DNA of 64,000 nucleotides from Rhizobium oryzicola (GCF_030504645.1 NZ_JAUKWQ010000009.1:114406-178405), one strand, 5' to 3'; positions 19,763-30,900 are shown, counted from the first letter of the stretch. The notes: generated from the sequence alone by a model not told the origin. Program-made: numbers and translations.

Positions 19763-20486
19763 GACGACGATCACAGGCAAGAAGCGCGGCAGCAGCCATG
19801 CGCATGTGGTAGCGGAACTGGGCAGCGCCATTGTCTCTGGCCGCATACCCGAAGGGTCCATTCTTCCGGGTGACACGGAGCTCTCGATGCGCTTCGGCGT
19901 TTCGAGGACCGTGCTGCGCGAAGCGATGAAGACGCTGGCAGCGAAACGCTTGATCGAGGCCAAGGCCAAGGTGGGCACCCGTGCGCTGCCGCGTTCGAAC
20001 TGGAACTTCTTCGATCCGGATGTGCTTGGCTGGCGCTGCGACGTGGGCGTCGATCTGTCCTTTATCGAGCATCTGGCGGAAATGCGCCTGGCACTCGAAC
20101 CGGCGGCAGCTGCGGCTGCCGCGCTGCGTGCCTCCAGCGATGACATCGTGGCACTGTACGCCATTGCGGCCAAGTTCGACGATCCCAAGCATACGCCGGA
20201 AAGCATCGCCAAGGTGGATCTTGAATTCCACCTGGCGATTGCCCGCATGTCCGGCAACCCGTTCATGCGGTCCGCAAGCGCGCTCATCGAGGCGGCACTG
20301 GCCATATCCTTCCGCCTGTCCTCGCCCGCGGCCTCGCCGGAAAAGATCGACGAAGTGGCGACAAACCACCTGCGCATTGCCCACGCCATCGCATCGCGTG
20401 ATCCGGACAAGGCTGTTGCCGCCATGCGTCACGTCATCGATGTCGGTCGCACCCGCATTCACAAGACGCTTGAGGGCGACGAATGA
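19749..20486 (+). CDS. FadR/GntR-family regulator of the sugar operon
   Basis: A 245-residue regulator: an N-terminal winged helix-turn-helix (about residues 15-80; SILPGDTELSMRFGVSRTVLREAMKTLAAKRLI) and a C-terminal all-helical FCD ligand domain (about 95-235) with metal-ligand type residues in DLEFHLAIA and a late HVIDVGR. The first possible start is GTG at 19749, overlapping the permease gene; TTG at 19755 is an alternative. Its place at the end of the transporter operon suggests an autoregulatory repressor released by a sugar or sugar acid, and the dyads at 14877-14895 and 15056-15077 are the obvious candidate sites. This is inference. Confidence 0.88.
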   Translation: MGLLETTITGKKRGSSHAHVVAELGSAIVSGRIPEGSILPGDTELSMRFGVSRTVLREAMKTLAAKRLIEAKAKVGTRALPRSNWNFFDPDVLGWRCDVGVDLSFIEHLAEMRLALEPAAAAAAALRASSDDIVALYAIAAKFDDPKHTPESIAKVDLEFHLAIARMSGNPFMRSASALIEAALAISFRLSSPAASPEKIDEVATNHLRIAHAIASRDPDKAVAAMRHVIDVGRTRIHKTLEGDE

Positions 20487-20513
20487 TCGACCGCCCTCGG
20501 GTCAGGCCGCCTG

Positions 20514-21326
20514 TTACCCCTTAAGCTTTTCCGTCGGCACTGGCGCATCGTCGTAACCGCCATAGACGGACTGGTCGAAGGGGATGACTGCGCCGGTCAT
20601 CATGCCGCTTTCATCCGATGCCATCCACAGCACCGTACGCGCCACTTCCCTCGGGTCGAGAATGCGGCCAAACGGCTTTTGCGCAGCGGCGCGATCGATG
20701 AAATCGGGGTCGCCGGTTTCGGAGAGGATCAGCTTTCGCTCGTGGTCGGAATTCATCCAGCCGATATCCAGCTGGTTCACATGGATGCGATGGCGCATCA
20801 GCGAATAGGCGGCGTTGCGGGTCAGTGTCGCCAGTGCGCCTTTGGACGCGGAATAGGGTGCCAGAAACGGCTGGCCTGCCAGGCTCGACATGGAGCCGAT
20901 ATTGACCACCCTGCCCTCGATGCCCTCGCGGATCATCACCTTGGCCGCATCCTGCAGCAGGAAGAAAGGCGCACGCGTATTGACCGCGAACATCCGGTCA
21001 AAGAGCTCTGGCGTGGTGTTAAGGATATTGCCGCGATCCGTCAGTCCTGCCGCATTGACCAGAATATCAACCCGCCCAAACAGCCTGTCCGCAGCCGGAA
21101 TGATGGTGCGCACAGCAAGGATATCGGCCAGATCGGCAGCCACCACTTCGACGGCGACACCCGTCTTCTCCGCAATGCGGTTGGCAACGCCTTGACCCTT
21201 GCCCGCGTCGCGCCCGACAATCACAATGCCCGCCGCTCCGGCTTCCGCAAATTGCTCGGCAATCGCCGCGCCCAATCCTTGCGTACCGCCCGTTACGACG
21301 GCTATCTGCCCTTCTATACGGCTCAT
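20514..21326 (-). CDS. SDR-family NAD(P)-dependent oxidoreductase
   Basis: A 270-residue short-chain dehydrogenase. The cofactor motif TGGTQGLG is at residues 12-19, NAAG follows the fourth strand, and the catalytic set is the serine in NIGSMSSLAG with the YSASK tyrosine and lysine. The C-terminus (DDAPVPTEKLKG) is short. It is convergent with the FadR-type regulator, 27 nt from it. SDRs beside sugar transporters often oxidise the imported sugar or polyol, but neither substrate nor cofactor preference can be read here. Confidence 0.87.
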   Translation of the reverse strand: MSRIEGQIAVVTGGTQGLGAAIAEQFAEAGAAGIVIVGRDAGKGQGVANRIAEKTGVAVEVVAADLADILAVRTIIPAADRLFGRVDILVNAAGLTDRGNILNTTPELFDRMFAVNTRAPFFLLQDAAKVMIREGIEGRVVNIGSMSSLAGQPFLAPYSASKGALATLTRNAAYSLMRHRIHVNQLDIGWMNSDHERKLILSETGDPDFIDRAAAQKPFGRILDPREVARTVLWMASDESGMMTGAVIPFDQSVYGGYDDAPVPTEKLKG

Positions 21327-21404
21327 GGTGTCCTCCCCTGAAAGCCTTGTCCATTCCTCACCGTGGATTGGATAGGGCTTATGAGGGCAGTTGCCAATGC
21401 CACG

Positions 21405-22208
21405 TCACCGTTCGCCGAGGATTGCCTCCAGCAGCTGCCCCTCTATTTTTGCCAGCGAGGCATCGCCATGGTGGCGGGGATGCGGCTGCGGAACGGCGAT
21501 ATCCCTGATGATGCGGCCTTCGTCCAGCACAATCACCCTATCCGCAAGGTGAACCGCTTCCGTTACGTCATGCGTGACGAGCACGGCCGTAAACCCAAGC
21601 TCTTGCCATACGCGGGCAAGCAGCGCCTGCATGCTGATGCGGGTCAGCGCATCCAGCGCGCCGAGCGGTTCATCCAGCGCCAGAAGTCCCGGACGGCTGA
21701 CGAGCGCACGCGCCAGCGCCACGCGCTGGCGCTGGCCGCCGGATAGGCGCGAAGGCCATTCCTTCGCCTTGTCCGAAAGCTGCACTTCGGCAAGCGCCGC
21801 CTCACCCCGCCGACGTGCGTCGGCACGCGCAACACCATCGCCGAGTCCGACGCCGACATTATCGGCCACATCGAACCACGGCAGCAGGCGCGGCTCCTGA
21901 AAGACAATACGGGAATTTGGCGCGATCTCCTGGCCTTGCCCATCTTCGAAGGCAATCGTACCGCCGGTTTGCTGGTCGAGCCCGACGAGAAGTCTGAGCA
22001 GCGTGCTCTTGCCGCAGCCGCTCTTGCCGACGATCGCAAGGAACTGGCCGGCGGGTACGAAGAGATCGATGCCACGCAGCACGCGGTTCTTGCCGAAGGT
22101 CTTCTCGACACCTCGCAGGCGAAGACCTGCCGGTGCGACAGAAGGTGCCGTTTCGGAAGTGGTCTCGATGGATGCGCGGTGGTCGCGTTCAACCTGAGCG
22201 ATGGTCAT
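21405..22208 (-). CDS. ssuB: Aliphatic sulfonate ABC transporter ATPase
   Basis: A 267-residue single ATPase of the nitrate/sulfonate/taurine class. Walker A is GKSGCGKST (residues 61-69), the signature is [16 protein letters not shown], and Walker B is [12 protein letters not shown]. An unusually long N-terminus (about 28 residues before the first strand) is present. It is the last gene of a four-gene operon and lies 15 nt after ssuC. Together the system imports alkanesulfonates when sulfate is scarce. Confidence 0.9.
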   Translation of the reverse strand: MTIAQVERDHRASIETTSETAPSVAPAGLRLRGVEKTFGKNRVLRGIDLFVPAGQFLAIVGKSGCGKSTLLRLLVGLDQQTGGTIAFEDGQGQEIAPNSRIVFQEPRLLPWFDVADNVGVGLGDGVARADARRRGEAALAEVQLSDKAKEWPSRLSGGQRQRVALARALVSRPGLLALDEPLGALDALTRISMQALLARVWQELGFTAVLVTHDVTEAVHLADRVIVLDEGRIIRDIAVPQPHPRHHGDASLAKIEGQLLEAILGER

Positions 22209-22223
22209 GACACAATCCTTTTG

Positions 22224-23057
22224 TCAGCGCTGGTAGGCGGGGTTCCAGGAGAGCGCCCAGCGCTCCAACGCGCGGGCCACCACATCGGCTAGCTTGCCGA
22301 GCAGGGCGTAGATGACGAGTGCGAGAACGACAATATCGGTCATCATGAACTCGCGGGCATTGTTGGCCATGTAACCGATGCCGGACGAAGCGGCGATGGT
22401 TTCGGACACGATCAGCGTCAGCCACATGATGCCGAGCGCATAACGAAGCCCGACAAAGATGGACGGCAGCGCGCCGGGGAAAATCACCTTGCGGAACAAG
22501 GACCAGCGGCCCATGCCGTAGATGCGGCCCATCTCGATCAGATCGCGATCGACATTGCGCACGCCGTGATAGGTGTTGAGATAGACGGGGAAGAGCACGC
22601 CGAGCGCCGTCAGAAACAGCTTTGCTTCCTCGCCAATGCCGAACCAGAGAATGACCAGAGGGATGAGTGCCAGATGCGGAATGGTGCGCACCATCTGCAA
22701 CGTCGTGTCCGTCAGCCGTTCGGAAAGCCGAGACAACCCGTTCACGATGCCGAGCAGGAAGCCGATACTGCCGCCGACCGCAAGGCCCGCCAGCGCGCGC
22801 GCTCCGCTGACCAGGATATTGTGCCCGAGATCGCCGGAGGCTGCCTCCTGCCAGAAGGCAGAGAGGACGGCCAGAGGCGATGGCATGATGCGGTCTGAAA
22901 TGAACCCGAAAGAGGAGCCGGCCTGCCACAGACCAACAAGCGCCACCGGCACGACAAAGGGCAAGAGACGATCGGCATCAACCTTTGGAAGCCGAAAGGT
23001 CTTGGGCTTGTCGGCACCAAAGGTTCGTGCTGGACCTTGAATATCCAAAATCGACAT
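22224..23057 (-). CDS. ssuC: Aliphatic sulfonate ABC transporter permease
   Basis: A 277-residue membrane permease of the SsuC/TauC class with about six helices and the conserved EAA-type cytoplasmic loop (NVDRDLIEMGRIYGMGRWSLFRKVIFPGALPSIFVGLR region). The ATG at 23057 follows AAGGAGAAC; the reading frame continues upstream through the 3' end of ssuD but without family similarity. It is 28 nt downstream of ssuD and 15 nt upstream of ssuB. Confidence 0.91.
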   Translation of the reverse strand: MSILDIQGPARTFGADKPKTFRLPKVDADRLLPFVVPVALVGLWQAGSSFGFISDRIMPSPLAVLSAFWQEAASGDLGHNILVSGARALAGLAVGGSIGFLLGIVNGLSRLSERLTDTTLQMVRTIPHLALIPLVILWFGIGEEAKLFLTALGVLFPVYLNTYHGVRNVDRDLIEMGRIYGMGRWSLFRKVIFPGALPSIFVGLRYALGIMWLTLIVSETIAASSGIGYMANNAREFMMTDIVVLALVIYALLGKLADVVARALERWALSWNPAYQR

Positions 23058-23085
23058 GGGCGTTCTCCTTCGGGTCAGTTCCGGA

Positions 23086-24258
23086 TCAGGATGCGGCAAC
23101 CGCGCGCAGCGTCTGATGGCCACCGCCGGCAAAGACGGTGTTGGAGGTGAATTCAGAGCCAAAGCCGGTCCGCTGCTCGTCGCGGCCAATGCCGAGTTCC
23201 GGGAACAGAAGTTCGGCGACGCGGTAAGCTTCCTCCAGATGCGGATAACCGGAACCGATCACCGTCTCGATGCCCAGGTCCTGGTATTCCTTGAGCCGCG
23301 CAGCAACCGTCTTCGGCGAGCCGACGAGGGCGGTACCGGCGCCGGACCGCACGAGACCGATACCGGCCCAGAGGTTGGGAGCGACTTCCAGTCTGTCGCG
23401 CCGCCCGCCATGCAGAGCCGCCATGCGTTGCTGGCCGACCGAGTCCGACGCGCTGGCGAAATGCGCCTGCGCCTTGGCGATCGTCTCGTCATCCAGCTTG
23501 GAGATCAACCGATCTGCCGCTTCCCAGGCCTCGTCATCCGTCTCCCGCACGATGAAGTGCAGGCGGATGCCGAAGGAAACCTCCCTGCCCTTGGCAGCGG
23601 CTGACTTACGAACCCGCTCGATCTTTTCAGCCACCTGTTCCGGCGGCTCGCCCCAGGTGAGGTATTTGTCGGCGCGGCCCGTGGAGAATTCGATGCCCGC
23701 ATCGGACGAACCGCCAAAATAGAGCGGCGGGCGCGGCTGCTGAATGGTCGGGAAACCGAGCTTGGCCTGCTTGGCCTGGATGTACTTGCCGTCGAGATCC
23801 GCCTTGCCGGTCGCCAGCAGGTCTTCAAACACCTGGAAAAATTCCTCGGCGTGTGCGTAGCGTTCGTCGTGCGGCAGGAAGATGCCATCACCCGCCAACT
23901 CCGCCGGCGAACCGCCGACGACGATGTTCAGCAGCAGCCGCCCGTTGGAGATGCGGTCGAGCGTCGAGGCGAGACGCGCATAATAGGCGGGAGACGCGGT
24001 GCCCGGACGGATCGCCACCAGGAACTTCAGCTTTTCTGTAAACGGGGCGAGCGACGCTGCCGTCACGAAGCTCTCCTCGCAGGACACGCCCGTCGGCAGC
24101 AGAACGCCGCTGTAACCCAGACGGTCCACGGCAACCGCGATTTCACGGAGATAGCGGTTGTCGGGGGCACGATTAAGGTCGCTGGCACCGATATAGGTGC
24201 CGTCGCCGCTGGTTGGAATGAACCAAAGGAAATCGATCGGCTTCTGCTGCTGTGTCAT
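23086..24258 (-). CDS. ssuD: FMNH2-dependent alkanesulfonate monooxygenase
   Basis: A 390-residue luciferase-fold flavin monooxygenase that cleaves the C-S bond of alkanesulfonates, releasing sulfite and an aldehyde. The N-terminus [17 protein letters not shown], the [17 protein letters not shown] loop, [12 protein letters not shown] and the C-terminal [10 protein letters not shown] are SsuD signatures. It needs reduced FMN from a separate reductase (SsuE), and no such gene is in the operon. It lies between ssuA and ssuC, an order (A-D-C-B) shared with enterobacterial ssu operons apart from the missing E. Confidence 0.93.
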   Translation of the reverse strand: MTQQQKPIDFLWFIPTSGDGTYIGASDLNRAPDNRYLREIAVAVDRLGYSGVLLPTGVSCEESFVTAASLAPFTEKLKFLVAIRPGTASPAYYARLASTLDRISNGRLLLNIVVGGSPAELAGDGIFLPHDERYAHAEEFFQVFEDLLATGKADLDGKYIQAKQAKLGFPTIQQPRPPLYFGGSSDAGIEFSTGRADKYLTWGEPPEQVAEKIERVRKSAAAKGREVSFGIRLHFIVRETDDEAWEAADRLISKLDDETIAKAQAHFASASDSVGQQRMAALHGGRRDRLEVAPNLWAGIGLVRSGAGTALVGSPKTVAARLKEYQDLGIETVIGSGYPHLEEAYRVAELLFPELGIGRDEQRTGFGSEFTSNTVFAGGGHQTLRAVAAS

Positions 24259-24282
24259 GGCGGGTCTCCAGGCGGTTCGGGA

Positions 24283-25251
24283 TTAGCTGGCCTTCGGGCG
24301 CCAGACGATGTCACTGATGGTGAGCTTGCGCGGGATGATCTTCAGGTCGAAGAACTCGTCCGCCAGCGATTGCTGGTAGGCGATAGCCGCATCGGAGATG
24401 GTCGCGACATCACCCAGGTTGGAGTCGCTGCGGGTCAGCGTCACCCGCGTGATATCCTGCGGAACGCCGGTGATCTCAGACAGTGCCGGAATGGTGGCTT
24501 CCAGATTGGTTTGAGCCTCCTTGCCGAAGCGCGCCAGCTCCTTGATGATATCAGTGATCACGTCCGGATTGGCCTTGGCGAAATCACCATTCGCGAGGAA
24601 GAAGCTCCAGGATTCGACGATGCCCTTCGCGGTCGTCAGCACGCGAGTCTGAGGGTCTGCCTGCGCCACGGCGGTAAAGGGATCCCAGATCGACCAGGCA
24701 TCGATGCTGCCATTCTTGAATGCGGCTGCGGCATCGGCCGGTGCCAGATCAACCTGCGTCACATCGGTCAGCGCAAGGCCACCTTTGCGCAGCACCTTCA
24801 CCGCCACGTTATGGGCGCTGGAGCCACGCTTGAAGGCAAGCTTCTTACCCTTCAGATCCTGCAATGTCTGGATCGGCGAGTCCTTGCGCACCAGGATGGC
24901 AGAGCCTTCGGCGCTCCCCTTGTAGGTGCCAGCGTAGACGAGATTGCCGCGGGCAGCCTGTGCAAACAGCGGCGGTACGTCGCCGGTCGGGCCGAAATCC
25001 AGCGCGCCTGCACCAAGGGCCTCCAGAAGCGGAGGACCGGAGGAGAATTCTGACCACGTGATGCTGATACCACGGCTGGCAAACAGCTTTTCCAGAGCGC
25101 CCTGGCTCTTGGCGAGCGCCAGAATGCCGCCCTTCTGCCAGCCGATGCGCAGTGTTTTGGGCGTAGCTGCACGCGCACCGCCGGTAAACGGCAAGCCCGC
25201 TGCAATGGCCGAGGCTCCGATGAGGCCCAATGTCTGTCGGCGAGTTACCAT
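24283..25251 (-). CDS. ssuA: Aliphatic sulfonate-binding periplasmic protein
   Basis: A 322-residue substrate-binding protein of the SsuA/TauA class. The N-terminus TRRQTLGLIGASAIAAG reads as a twin-arginine-type signal with cleavage near ARA-AT (residue 28), which would send it out folded. The ligand-binding core has LRIGWQKGGILALAKSQGALEK, FSSGPPLLEALGAGALDFG and SIDAWSIWDPF. First gene of the operon; the 263 nt upstream, shared with a divergent dehydrogenase gene, must hold its promoter, presumably sulfur-controlled (inference). Confidence 0.9.
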   Translation of the reverse strand: MVTRRQTLGLIGASAIAAGLPFTGGARAATPKTLRIGWQKGGILALAKSQGALEKLFASRGISITWSEFSSGPPLLEALGAGALDFGPTGDVPPLFAQAARGNLVYAGTYKGSAEGSAILVRKDSPIQTLQDLKGKKLAFKRGSSAHNVAVKVLRKGGLALTDVTQVDLAPADAAAAFKNGSIDAWSIWDPFTAVAQADPQTRVLTTAKGIVESWSFFLANGDFAKANPDVITDIIKELARFGKEAQTNLEATIPALSEITGVPQDITRVTLTRSDSNLGDVATISDAAIAYQQSLADEFFDLKIIPRKLTISDIVWRPKAS

Positions 25252-25514
25252 TTGTCCCTGTCCCCTTCCTGTGGCAGGATAGATGTCATCCCGCCGCGTT
25301 CACGATGACAAAAGGCTCGCATAGACGACCCATCCGGTCGACATAAGATCATTTCAAATATGACCTGCACGCGATCATTTCATTCCAAATTTGCGGCCCA
25401 TGCGGAACGAAAGTTCACGCGACGGTGAACCTGTAGCCTCCTGCATCTCAGCCCTGCCCTTTTCCGACGCGTTGATTTGGTCTACTCAGAAACGAACAAC
25501 AGCTGGAGAATGGC

Positions 25515-26384
25515 ATGGCGAAGGTAGCGTTCATCGGTCTTGGCGTGATGGGTTTTCCCATGGCAGGGCATCTGAAGGAAAAGGGCGGTCACGAGGTCAC
25601 GGTTTACAACCGCACGACTGCCAAGGCTGAAGAATGGGTCAAACGCTATGGCGGCAGCCATGCGCTGACCCCGCGCGAGGCTGCGGCCGATGCGGATTTC
25701 GTCTTCACCTGCGTGGGCAATGACGATGACCTTCGCTCAGTCACCATATCAGCCGATGGTGTATTGGCTGGCATGAAGTCTGGCGCCGTCCTGATCGACA
25801 ATACGACGGCTTCCGCAGAAGTGGCGCGCGAGCTCGCAGCGGCTGCTGAAGCCAAGGGGCTGGGCTTCATCGACGCGCCGGTCTCCGGTGGACAGGCTGG
25901 TGCGGAAAACGGGGTGCTCACCGTCATGTGCGGCGGCGAGCAGTCCATCTTCGACAAGGCCAAGCCCGTGATCGACGCCTATGCGCGCATGGTGGGGCTG
26001 ATGGGGCCTGTCGGTTCCGGCCAGCTGACCAAGATGATGAACCAGATCTGCATCGCTGGCATCGTGCAGGGTCTTGCCGAGGCCATCCATTTCGGCAAGA
26101 AAGCCGGCCTCGACATCGAAAAGGTGGTCGACGTCATCTCCAAGGGTGCTGCCGGTTCCTGGCAGATGGAAAACCGCCACAAGACGATGAACCAAGGCAA
26201 GTATGATTTCGGTTTTGCCGTCGACTGGATGCGCAAGGACCTGGACATCGTGCTGAGCGAGGCAAAGCGCAACAAGGCGAGCCTCCCTCTGACGGCGCTT
26301 GTCGACCAGTTCTACGCAGAGGTTCAGAAACTCGGCGGCAACCGCTGGGATACATCCTCGCTGCTGGCGCGGCTGGATCAATAG
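25515..26384 (+). CDS. NAD(P)-dependent beta-hydroxyacid dehydrogenase (3-hydroxyisobutyrate dehydrogenase family)
   Basis: A 289-residue cytoplasmic enzyme. The Rossmann motif GLGVMGFPMAGHL is at residues 7-19, the substrate-binding motif is DAPVSGGQAGAENG, and the catalytic lysine is in GSGQLTKMMNQ. The C-terminal helical domain includes KDLDIVLSEAKR. Family members reduce or oxidise 3-hydroxyisobutyrate, tartronate semialdehyde, glyoxylate or succinic semialdehyde; the sequence does not decide between them. A GGAG site precedes the ATG at 25515. It stands alone, divergent from the ssu operon. Confidence 0.88.
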   Translation: MAKVAFIGLGVMGFPMAGHLKEKGGHEVTVYNRTTAKAEEWVKRYGGSHALTPREAAADADFVFTCVGNDDDLRSVTISADGVLAGMKSGAVLIDNTTASAEVARELAAAAEAKGLGFIDAPVSGGQAGAENGVLTVMCGGEQSIFDKAKPVIDAYARMVGLMGPVGSGQLTKMMNQICIAGIVQGLAEAIHFGKKAGLDIEKVVDVISKGAAGSWQMENRHKTMNQGKYDFGFAVDWMRKDLDIVLSEAKRNKASLPLTALVDQFYAEVQKLGGNRWDTSSLLARLDQ

Positions 26385-26616
26385 TCCCTCAAAATCAGGG
26401 GCGGCAGATTGTCGTCCCTGACCTGCACACGCTGCAGGATTGGCCCGCAAGACATTACAATCAAAAGCTTATTAGGCGCCGTGAAAAATTGACGGGACGA
26501 GACCCAATATTGCATCCCTAAAAAATAGGAGTGTGTGCAGTTTGAGTTCGTTAACGGCACAAGCCGATTGGTCCTCATATGTGCCCGGGCGGGCGATTCC
26601 ATTTGAGGGAAGTCGG

Positions 26617-28587
26617 ATGAAAAATATCCCGATCATCGGCAAGTTTCTCAGCATCATGGCGCTGTTTGGCGTCTTTGCGCTGGGTGTAACGGGCTACACG
26701 GCGCTGCAGATCTCGAAGATCGACACCAGCTACTCGCAACTGCTAACGCGAGAGGCGGCAGCGATGACCGCGATCTCCAGGGCCAGCCGCTCCATGCAGA
26801 ATGCGCGTGCCGCGATTAGTGATATTCTGATGGCAAGAACCGATGCTCTCAACGCATCTGCCCAGAGCGAATTCGAAACTGCCGTGAAAACATTCACGGA
26901 CTTCATGACAACAGCCATGACGGCATTGCCGGAGAGAACGGACCTCGGGCCGCTCAAGCAGGACGGCCTGAGGATTCTGAACACAACTTGCGCGAACTCT
27001 ATCAAGCTCGGCCTTGCATCAACCACGCCAGAGCAGATCGCGGCCTCTGAGGAAGTCTTCCTCAAGGAATGCCAGCCCTCATTCGTCGATATCACGCCGC
27101 GCTTCACCACGGTGGTTCGGGACATAGACAGCGCACAGAACGCACAAAGCGGCAAGCTGTCGGACGTCTCCATGGCAACGATCCTCGATACCGAGGCAGG
27201 TATCGTGGTGGGCTTGGCGGTCATCATGATCCTCGGCTTCTTCCTGATCCGCGCCTGGCTGGTGACCCCGATCCGCGGCCTTGCCTCCACGATGGAAGTT
27301 CTGGCAGGCGGCAATCTGTCAGCCAATGTCGACGGAACCGATCGCCGCGATGAAGTCGGCACGATGGCCAAGGCCGTGCAGGTGTTCAAGGACAACGGCT
27401 TGAAGGCAAAGGCTCTGGAAGCCGAAGCTGCAAGTGCCCGTTCCATGACCGAGGCCGAGCGCGCCCGCGTGGCCGAAGTTGATGCCAAGCGCGCTGCCGA
27501 AATGGCAGAAGCCACATCCGGCCTCGCCGAGGGTCTGAAGCAGCTCGCCGGCGGCAATCTCGGCTTCGAACTGTCGCGTCCCTTCGCATCTGACTTCGAA
27601 GGCCTGCGCAGCGATTTCAATATGGCTGTCAGCCAGCTGCGCGATACGCTCTCGGCTGTGGCCGACGCCACCCGTTCCATCGACAGCGGCTCACGCGAAC
27701 TCTCCTCCAGCGCCAACGATCTTTCCAAGCGCACCGAACAGCAGGCGGCCTCGCTGGAAGAGACGGCCGCAGCCCTTGACGAGATTACCGCCAATGTCTC
27801 GAACGCTTCGAAGCGAACCGAAGAGGCGCGCACGATGGCGATGGATGCGAACAAGTCGGCCGAAAAGTCCGAATCTGTCGTCGCGGACGCCGTCAATGCG
27901 ATGCAGCGCATCGAAGCCTCGTCGAGCCAGATTTCCAACATCATTGGCGTCATCGATGAGATCGCCTTCCAGACCAACTTGCTGGCCCTGAATGCCGGTG
28001 TCGAGGCAGCCCGTGCGGGCGAAGCGGGCAAGGGCTTTGCCGTCGTTGCCCAGGAAGTGCGCGAGCTTGCCCAGCGTTCCGCCCAGGCGGCGAAGGAGAT
28101 CAAGGATCTCATCCGCACCTCGGCGGATGAAGTGGAAAATGGCGTCAGGCTCGTCAGTGCCACGGGCGATGCCCTGAAGATGATCGGCGGCTATGTCGTT
28201 TCGATCAACGGTCAGCTGGATGCGATCGCCACGTCCGCCCGCGAACAATCGGTCGGCCTCTCCGAGGTCAACACCGCCGTCAACCAGATGGACCAGACCA
28301 CCCAGCAGAACGCTGCCATGGTGGAACAGGCAACCGCCGCCAGCGCCTCGCTGGCCGGAGAAGCCGACAAGCTTCGCCAGCTCGTCGGTCGCTTCCAGAT
28401 CGGCGGCGGCAGCGCTTCCGGCTATGGCCATGGCGGTTACGCCCGGTCCTCAGCCCCGGTCGCGGCCTCCAGCCGCCATGCGGCGGCCCCCTCACCGGCC
28501 CGCAAGCTCGTCAGCAAGCTTGCCCGCGCGGTCGGCGTCGGTGGTGGTTCGTCAGCCGCGGCGACCGAAAGCTGGGAAGAGTTTTAA
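26617..28587 (+). CDS. Methyl-accepting chemotaxis protein, tandem copy 1
   Basis: A 656-residue transmembrane chemoreceptor. TM1 is near residues 12-32, a helical periplasmic domain spans about 33-195 (four-helix-bundle type), TM2 is near 198-218, then a HAMP domain ([17 protein letters not shown]) and a second HAMP-like segment ([18 protein letters not shown]). The signalling hairpin tip is [20 protein letters not shown]. It ends in ESWEEF, a W-x-x-F type tail that can tether CheR/CheB. The ATG at 26617 is used because [18 protein letters not shown] begins the TM1 region; the frame is open further upstream. From the HAMP onward it is nearly identical to the next gene, while the sensor domain differs. 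Confidence 0.92.
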   Translation: MKNIPIIGKFLSIMALFGVFALGVTGYTALQISKIDTSYSQLLTREAAAMTAISRASRSMQNARAAISDILMARTDALNASAQSEFETAVKTFTDFMTTAMTALPERTDLGPLKQDGLRILNTTCANSIKLGLASTTPEQIAASEEVFLKECQPSFVDITPRFTTVVRDIDSAQNAQSGKLSDVSMATILDTEAGIVVGLAVIMILGFFLIRAWLVTPIRGLASTMEVLAGGNLSANVDGTDRRDEVGTMAKAVQVFKDNGLKAKALEAEAASARSMTEAERARVAEVDAKRAAEMAEATSGLAEGLKQLAGGNLGFELSRPFASDFEGLRSDFNMAVSQLRDTLSAVADATRSIDSGSRELSSSANDLSKRTEQQAASLEETAAALDEITANVSNASKRTEEARTMAMDANKSAEKSESVVADAVNAMQRIEASSSQISNIIGVIDEIAFQTNLLALNAGVEAARAGEAGKGFAVVAQEVRELAQRSAQAAKEIKDLIRTSADEVENGVRLVSATGDALKMIGGYVVSINGQLDAIATSAREQSVGLSEVNTAVNQMDQTTQQNAAMVEQATAASASLAGEADKLRQLVGRFQIGGGSASGYGHGGYARSSAPVAASSRHAAAPSPARKLVSKLARAVGVGGGSSAAATESWEEF

Positions 28588-28906
28588 GCACGGGCAGAGC
28601 ATCACAAACAGCAAAAGGCCGGTGGAGCGATCCACCGGCTTTTTATTGATTCGAAACTCAACCGAAAGTAAGAAATAAAGCGGCGAAGTACAATTTCTAA
28701 ATTAGGAAACAAGAAGAAAATAAGACCCCCTAAAATATAGGGATATTCATAGAGTTAAAATATGAAATTAAATCAGTTAGATCGATAATATGAAGAAGTC
28801 ACGCCACATTAACTTTTAATTTTATTTTATTCAAATAAATCCTCCGCGCGCATAGACCAAACAACGAGGCAGGACTGCGCAGAGACGTGGAAGCGAGGAT
28901 GTCACC
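28588..28906. other. AT-rich gap between the two tandem chemoreceptor genes
   Basis: 319 bases with no gene. The first 60 hold the terminator of copy 1. The rest, from about 28660 to 28880, is markedly AT-rich (long A/T runs near 28680-28840) and must contain the promoter of copy 2. No convincing sigma-factor consensus or repeat was picked out. Confidence 0.6.
28618..28645 (+). terminator. Rho-independent terminator of chemoreceptor copy 1
   Basis: A 9-bp stem (GCCGGTGGA with TCCACCGGC) closed by a GCGA tetraloop and followed by TTTTTATT. The stem-loop is repeated after copy 2. Confidence 0.85.
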
Positions 28907-30874
28907 ATGAGTAATTTTCCGATCATCACGAAATTTTTGGCCATTATGGGATTGTTCGCAATCTTCTCGGCAGGCGTTGCCTTCTATTCCGCGTCGCGCA
29001 TGTGGGCGATTGATGATAGCTATAGTGGCCTGATCAGCGGCGAAATGACTGCCGCTGTATCGACCGCCCGGGCCAATCGCAACTTCCAGACGATGCGTGG
29101 TGCCATTGGCGACATCATCTCGACCACCGATGCTGCAGTCCTGAAGAGTGCATCCGACGAGCTGACGACGTCGCGCGCTAATTTTCTCAAAATGATGGAT
29201 ACCGCAATCCAGGCATTGCCAAGAGAGGCGGCTCTGCAAGACCTCAAGGTCTCTGCCCTTCGCATTGTCGACACGAGCTGCGCCGACGTTATCGCCGCCG
29301 GTCTGGCGACGACAGACCCTGTGGAAAACCAGAGGATCCAACAGCGCTATTTCAAGACCTGCCAGCCCGAGATCACCAAGCTGGCGGCGGTCATGACCGA
29401 AAACACCGCGCGCCTGACGAAGCAAGCGCAGGAGGAAAACGACGCCCTGACAGTTCGCACAGGCACGACAGTCTTCACGATGATTGCCGGACTGATGGCA
29501 GGTGTCGTGATCGTTTCCGCGATCGGCTTTGTGTTCATCAAGTCTTCCGTCGTCGCGCCGATCCGCGGCCTTGCGTCGACCATGGGCATTCTGGCAGGCG
29601 GCAATCTGTCGGCCAATGTGGATGGAACCGATCGCCGCGATGAAGTGGGTGCCATGGCCAAGGCCGTGCAGGTGTTCAAGGACAACGGCTTGAAGGCCAA
29701 GGCTCTGGAAGCGGAAGCCGAAAGCAATCGTAACATGACCGAGGCCGAACGCGCCCGTGTGGCCGAAGCCGATGCCAAGCGCGCCGCTGAAATGGCAGAA
29801 GCCACCTCCGGTCTGGCCGAAGGGCTGAAGCAGCTCGCCGGCGGCAATCTCGGCTTCGAACTCTCGCGTCCATTCGCGTCTGACTTCGAAGGCCTGCGCA
29901 ACGACTTCAACCTCGCAGTTTCCCAACTGCGCGACACCCTCTCTTCCGTCGCCGAAGCCACCCGCTCTATCGACAGCGGCTCACGCGAACTGTCTTCCAG
30001 TGCCAACGACCTGTCGAAGCGCACCGAGCAACAGGCTGCGTCTCTCGAGGAGACAGCCGCGGCGCTGGATCAGATCACCGTCAACGTCACCAATTCGACC
30101 AAGCGCACGGAAGAAGCGCGTGCTCTCGCAGTGGACGCCAACAGATCCGCAGAGAAGTCGGAAACCGTCGTCGCGGATGCCGTCAATGCAATGCAGCGCA
30201 TCGAAGCCTCGTCGAGCCAGATCTCCAACATCATCGGGGTGATCGACGAGATCGCCTTCCAGACCAACCTGCTGGCGCTGAACGCCGGTGTCGAGGCAGC
30301 CCGTGCGGGCGAAGCGGGCAAGGGTTTTGCCGTTGTTGCCCAGGAAGTGCGCGAGCTTGCCCAGCGTTCTGCCCAGGCGGCGAAGGAGATCAAGGATCTC
30401 ATCCGCACCTCGGCGGATGAAGTGGAAAATGGCGTCAGGCTCGTCAGTGCCACGGGCGATGCCCTGAAGATGATCGGCGGCTATGTCGTCTCGATCAACG
30501 GTCAGCTGGATGCAATCGCCACCTCGGCCCGCGAGCAGTCGGTCGGCCTGTCCGAGGTCAACACCGCCGTCAACCAGATGGACCAGACCACCCAACAGAA
30601 CGCCGCGATGGTGGAACAGGCAACCGCCGCCAGCGCCTCGCTGGCCGGTGAAGCAGACAAGCTTCGCCAGCTCGTCGGTCGATTCCAGATCGGTGGCGGC
30701 AGCGCTTCCGGCTATGGCCATGGCAGTTACGCCCAGGCCTCAGCCCCGGTCGCAGCCTCCAGCCGCCATGCGGCAGCCCCTTCGCCCGCCCGCAAGCTCG
30801 TCAGCAAGCTTGCTCGCGCGGTCGGCGTCGGTGGGGCATCAGCCGCGGCGACCGAAAGCTGGGAAGAGTTTTGA
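28907..30874 (+). CDS. Methyl-accepting chemotaxis protein, tandem copy 2
   Basis: A 655-residue transmembrane receptor with the same plan as copy 1: TM1 near residues 9-28, helical periplasmic sensor to about 190, TM2 ([21 protein letters not shown]), HAMP, second HAMP-like segment, methyl-accepting signalling domain and ESWEEF tail. The periplasmic part shares little with copy 1, so the ligands probably differ. The cytoplasmic part from VAPIRGLAS onward is almost the same, including long stretches of identical bases around the hairpin tip. An appropriate start is the ATG at 28907 ([17 protein letters not shown]). Confidence 0.92.
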   Translation: MSNFPIITKFLAIMGLFAIFSAGVAFYSASRMWAIDDSYSGLISGEMTAAVSTARANRNFQTMRGAIGDIISTTDAAVLKSASDELTTSRANFLKMMDTAIQALPREAALQDLKVSALRIVDTSCADVIAAGLATTDPVENQRIQQRYFKTCQPEITKLAAVMTENTARLTKQAQEENDALTVRTGTTVFTMIAGLMAGVVIVSAIGFVFIKSSVVAPIRGLASTMGILAGGNLSANVDGTDRRDEVGAMAKAVQVFKDNGLKAKALEAEAESNRNMTEAERARVAEADAKRAAEMAEATSGLAEGLKQLAGGNLGFELSRPFASDFEGLRNDFNLAVSQLRDTLSSVAEATRSIDSGSRELSSSANDLSKRTEQQAASLEETAAALDQITVNVTNSTKRTEEARALAVDANRSAEKSETVVADAVNAMQRIEASSSQISNIIGVIDEIAFQTNLLALNAGVEAARAGEAGKGFAVVAQEVRELAQRSAQAAKEIKDLIRTSADEVENGVRLVSATGDALKMIGGYVVSINGQLDAIATSAREQSVGLSEVNTAVNQMDQTTQQNAAMVEQATAASASLAGEADKLRQLVGRFQIGGGSASGYGHGSYAQASAPVAASSRHAAAPSPARKLVSKLARAVGVGGASAAATESWEEF

Positions 30875-30900
30875 GGTTTCGTACAACATGCAAAACGACA

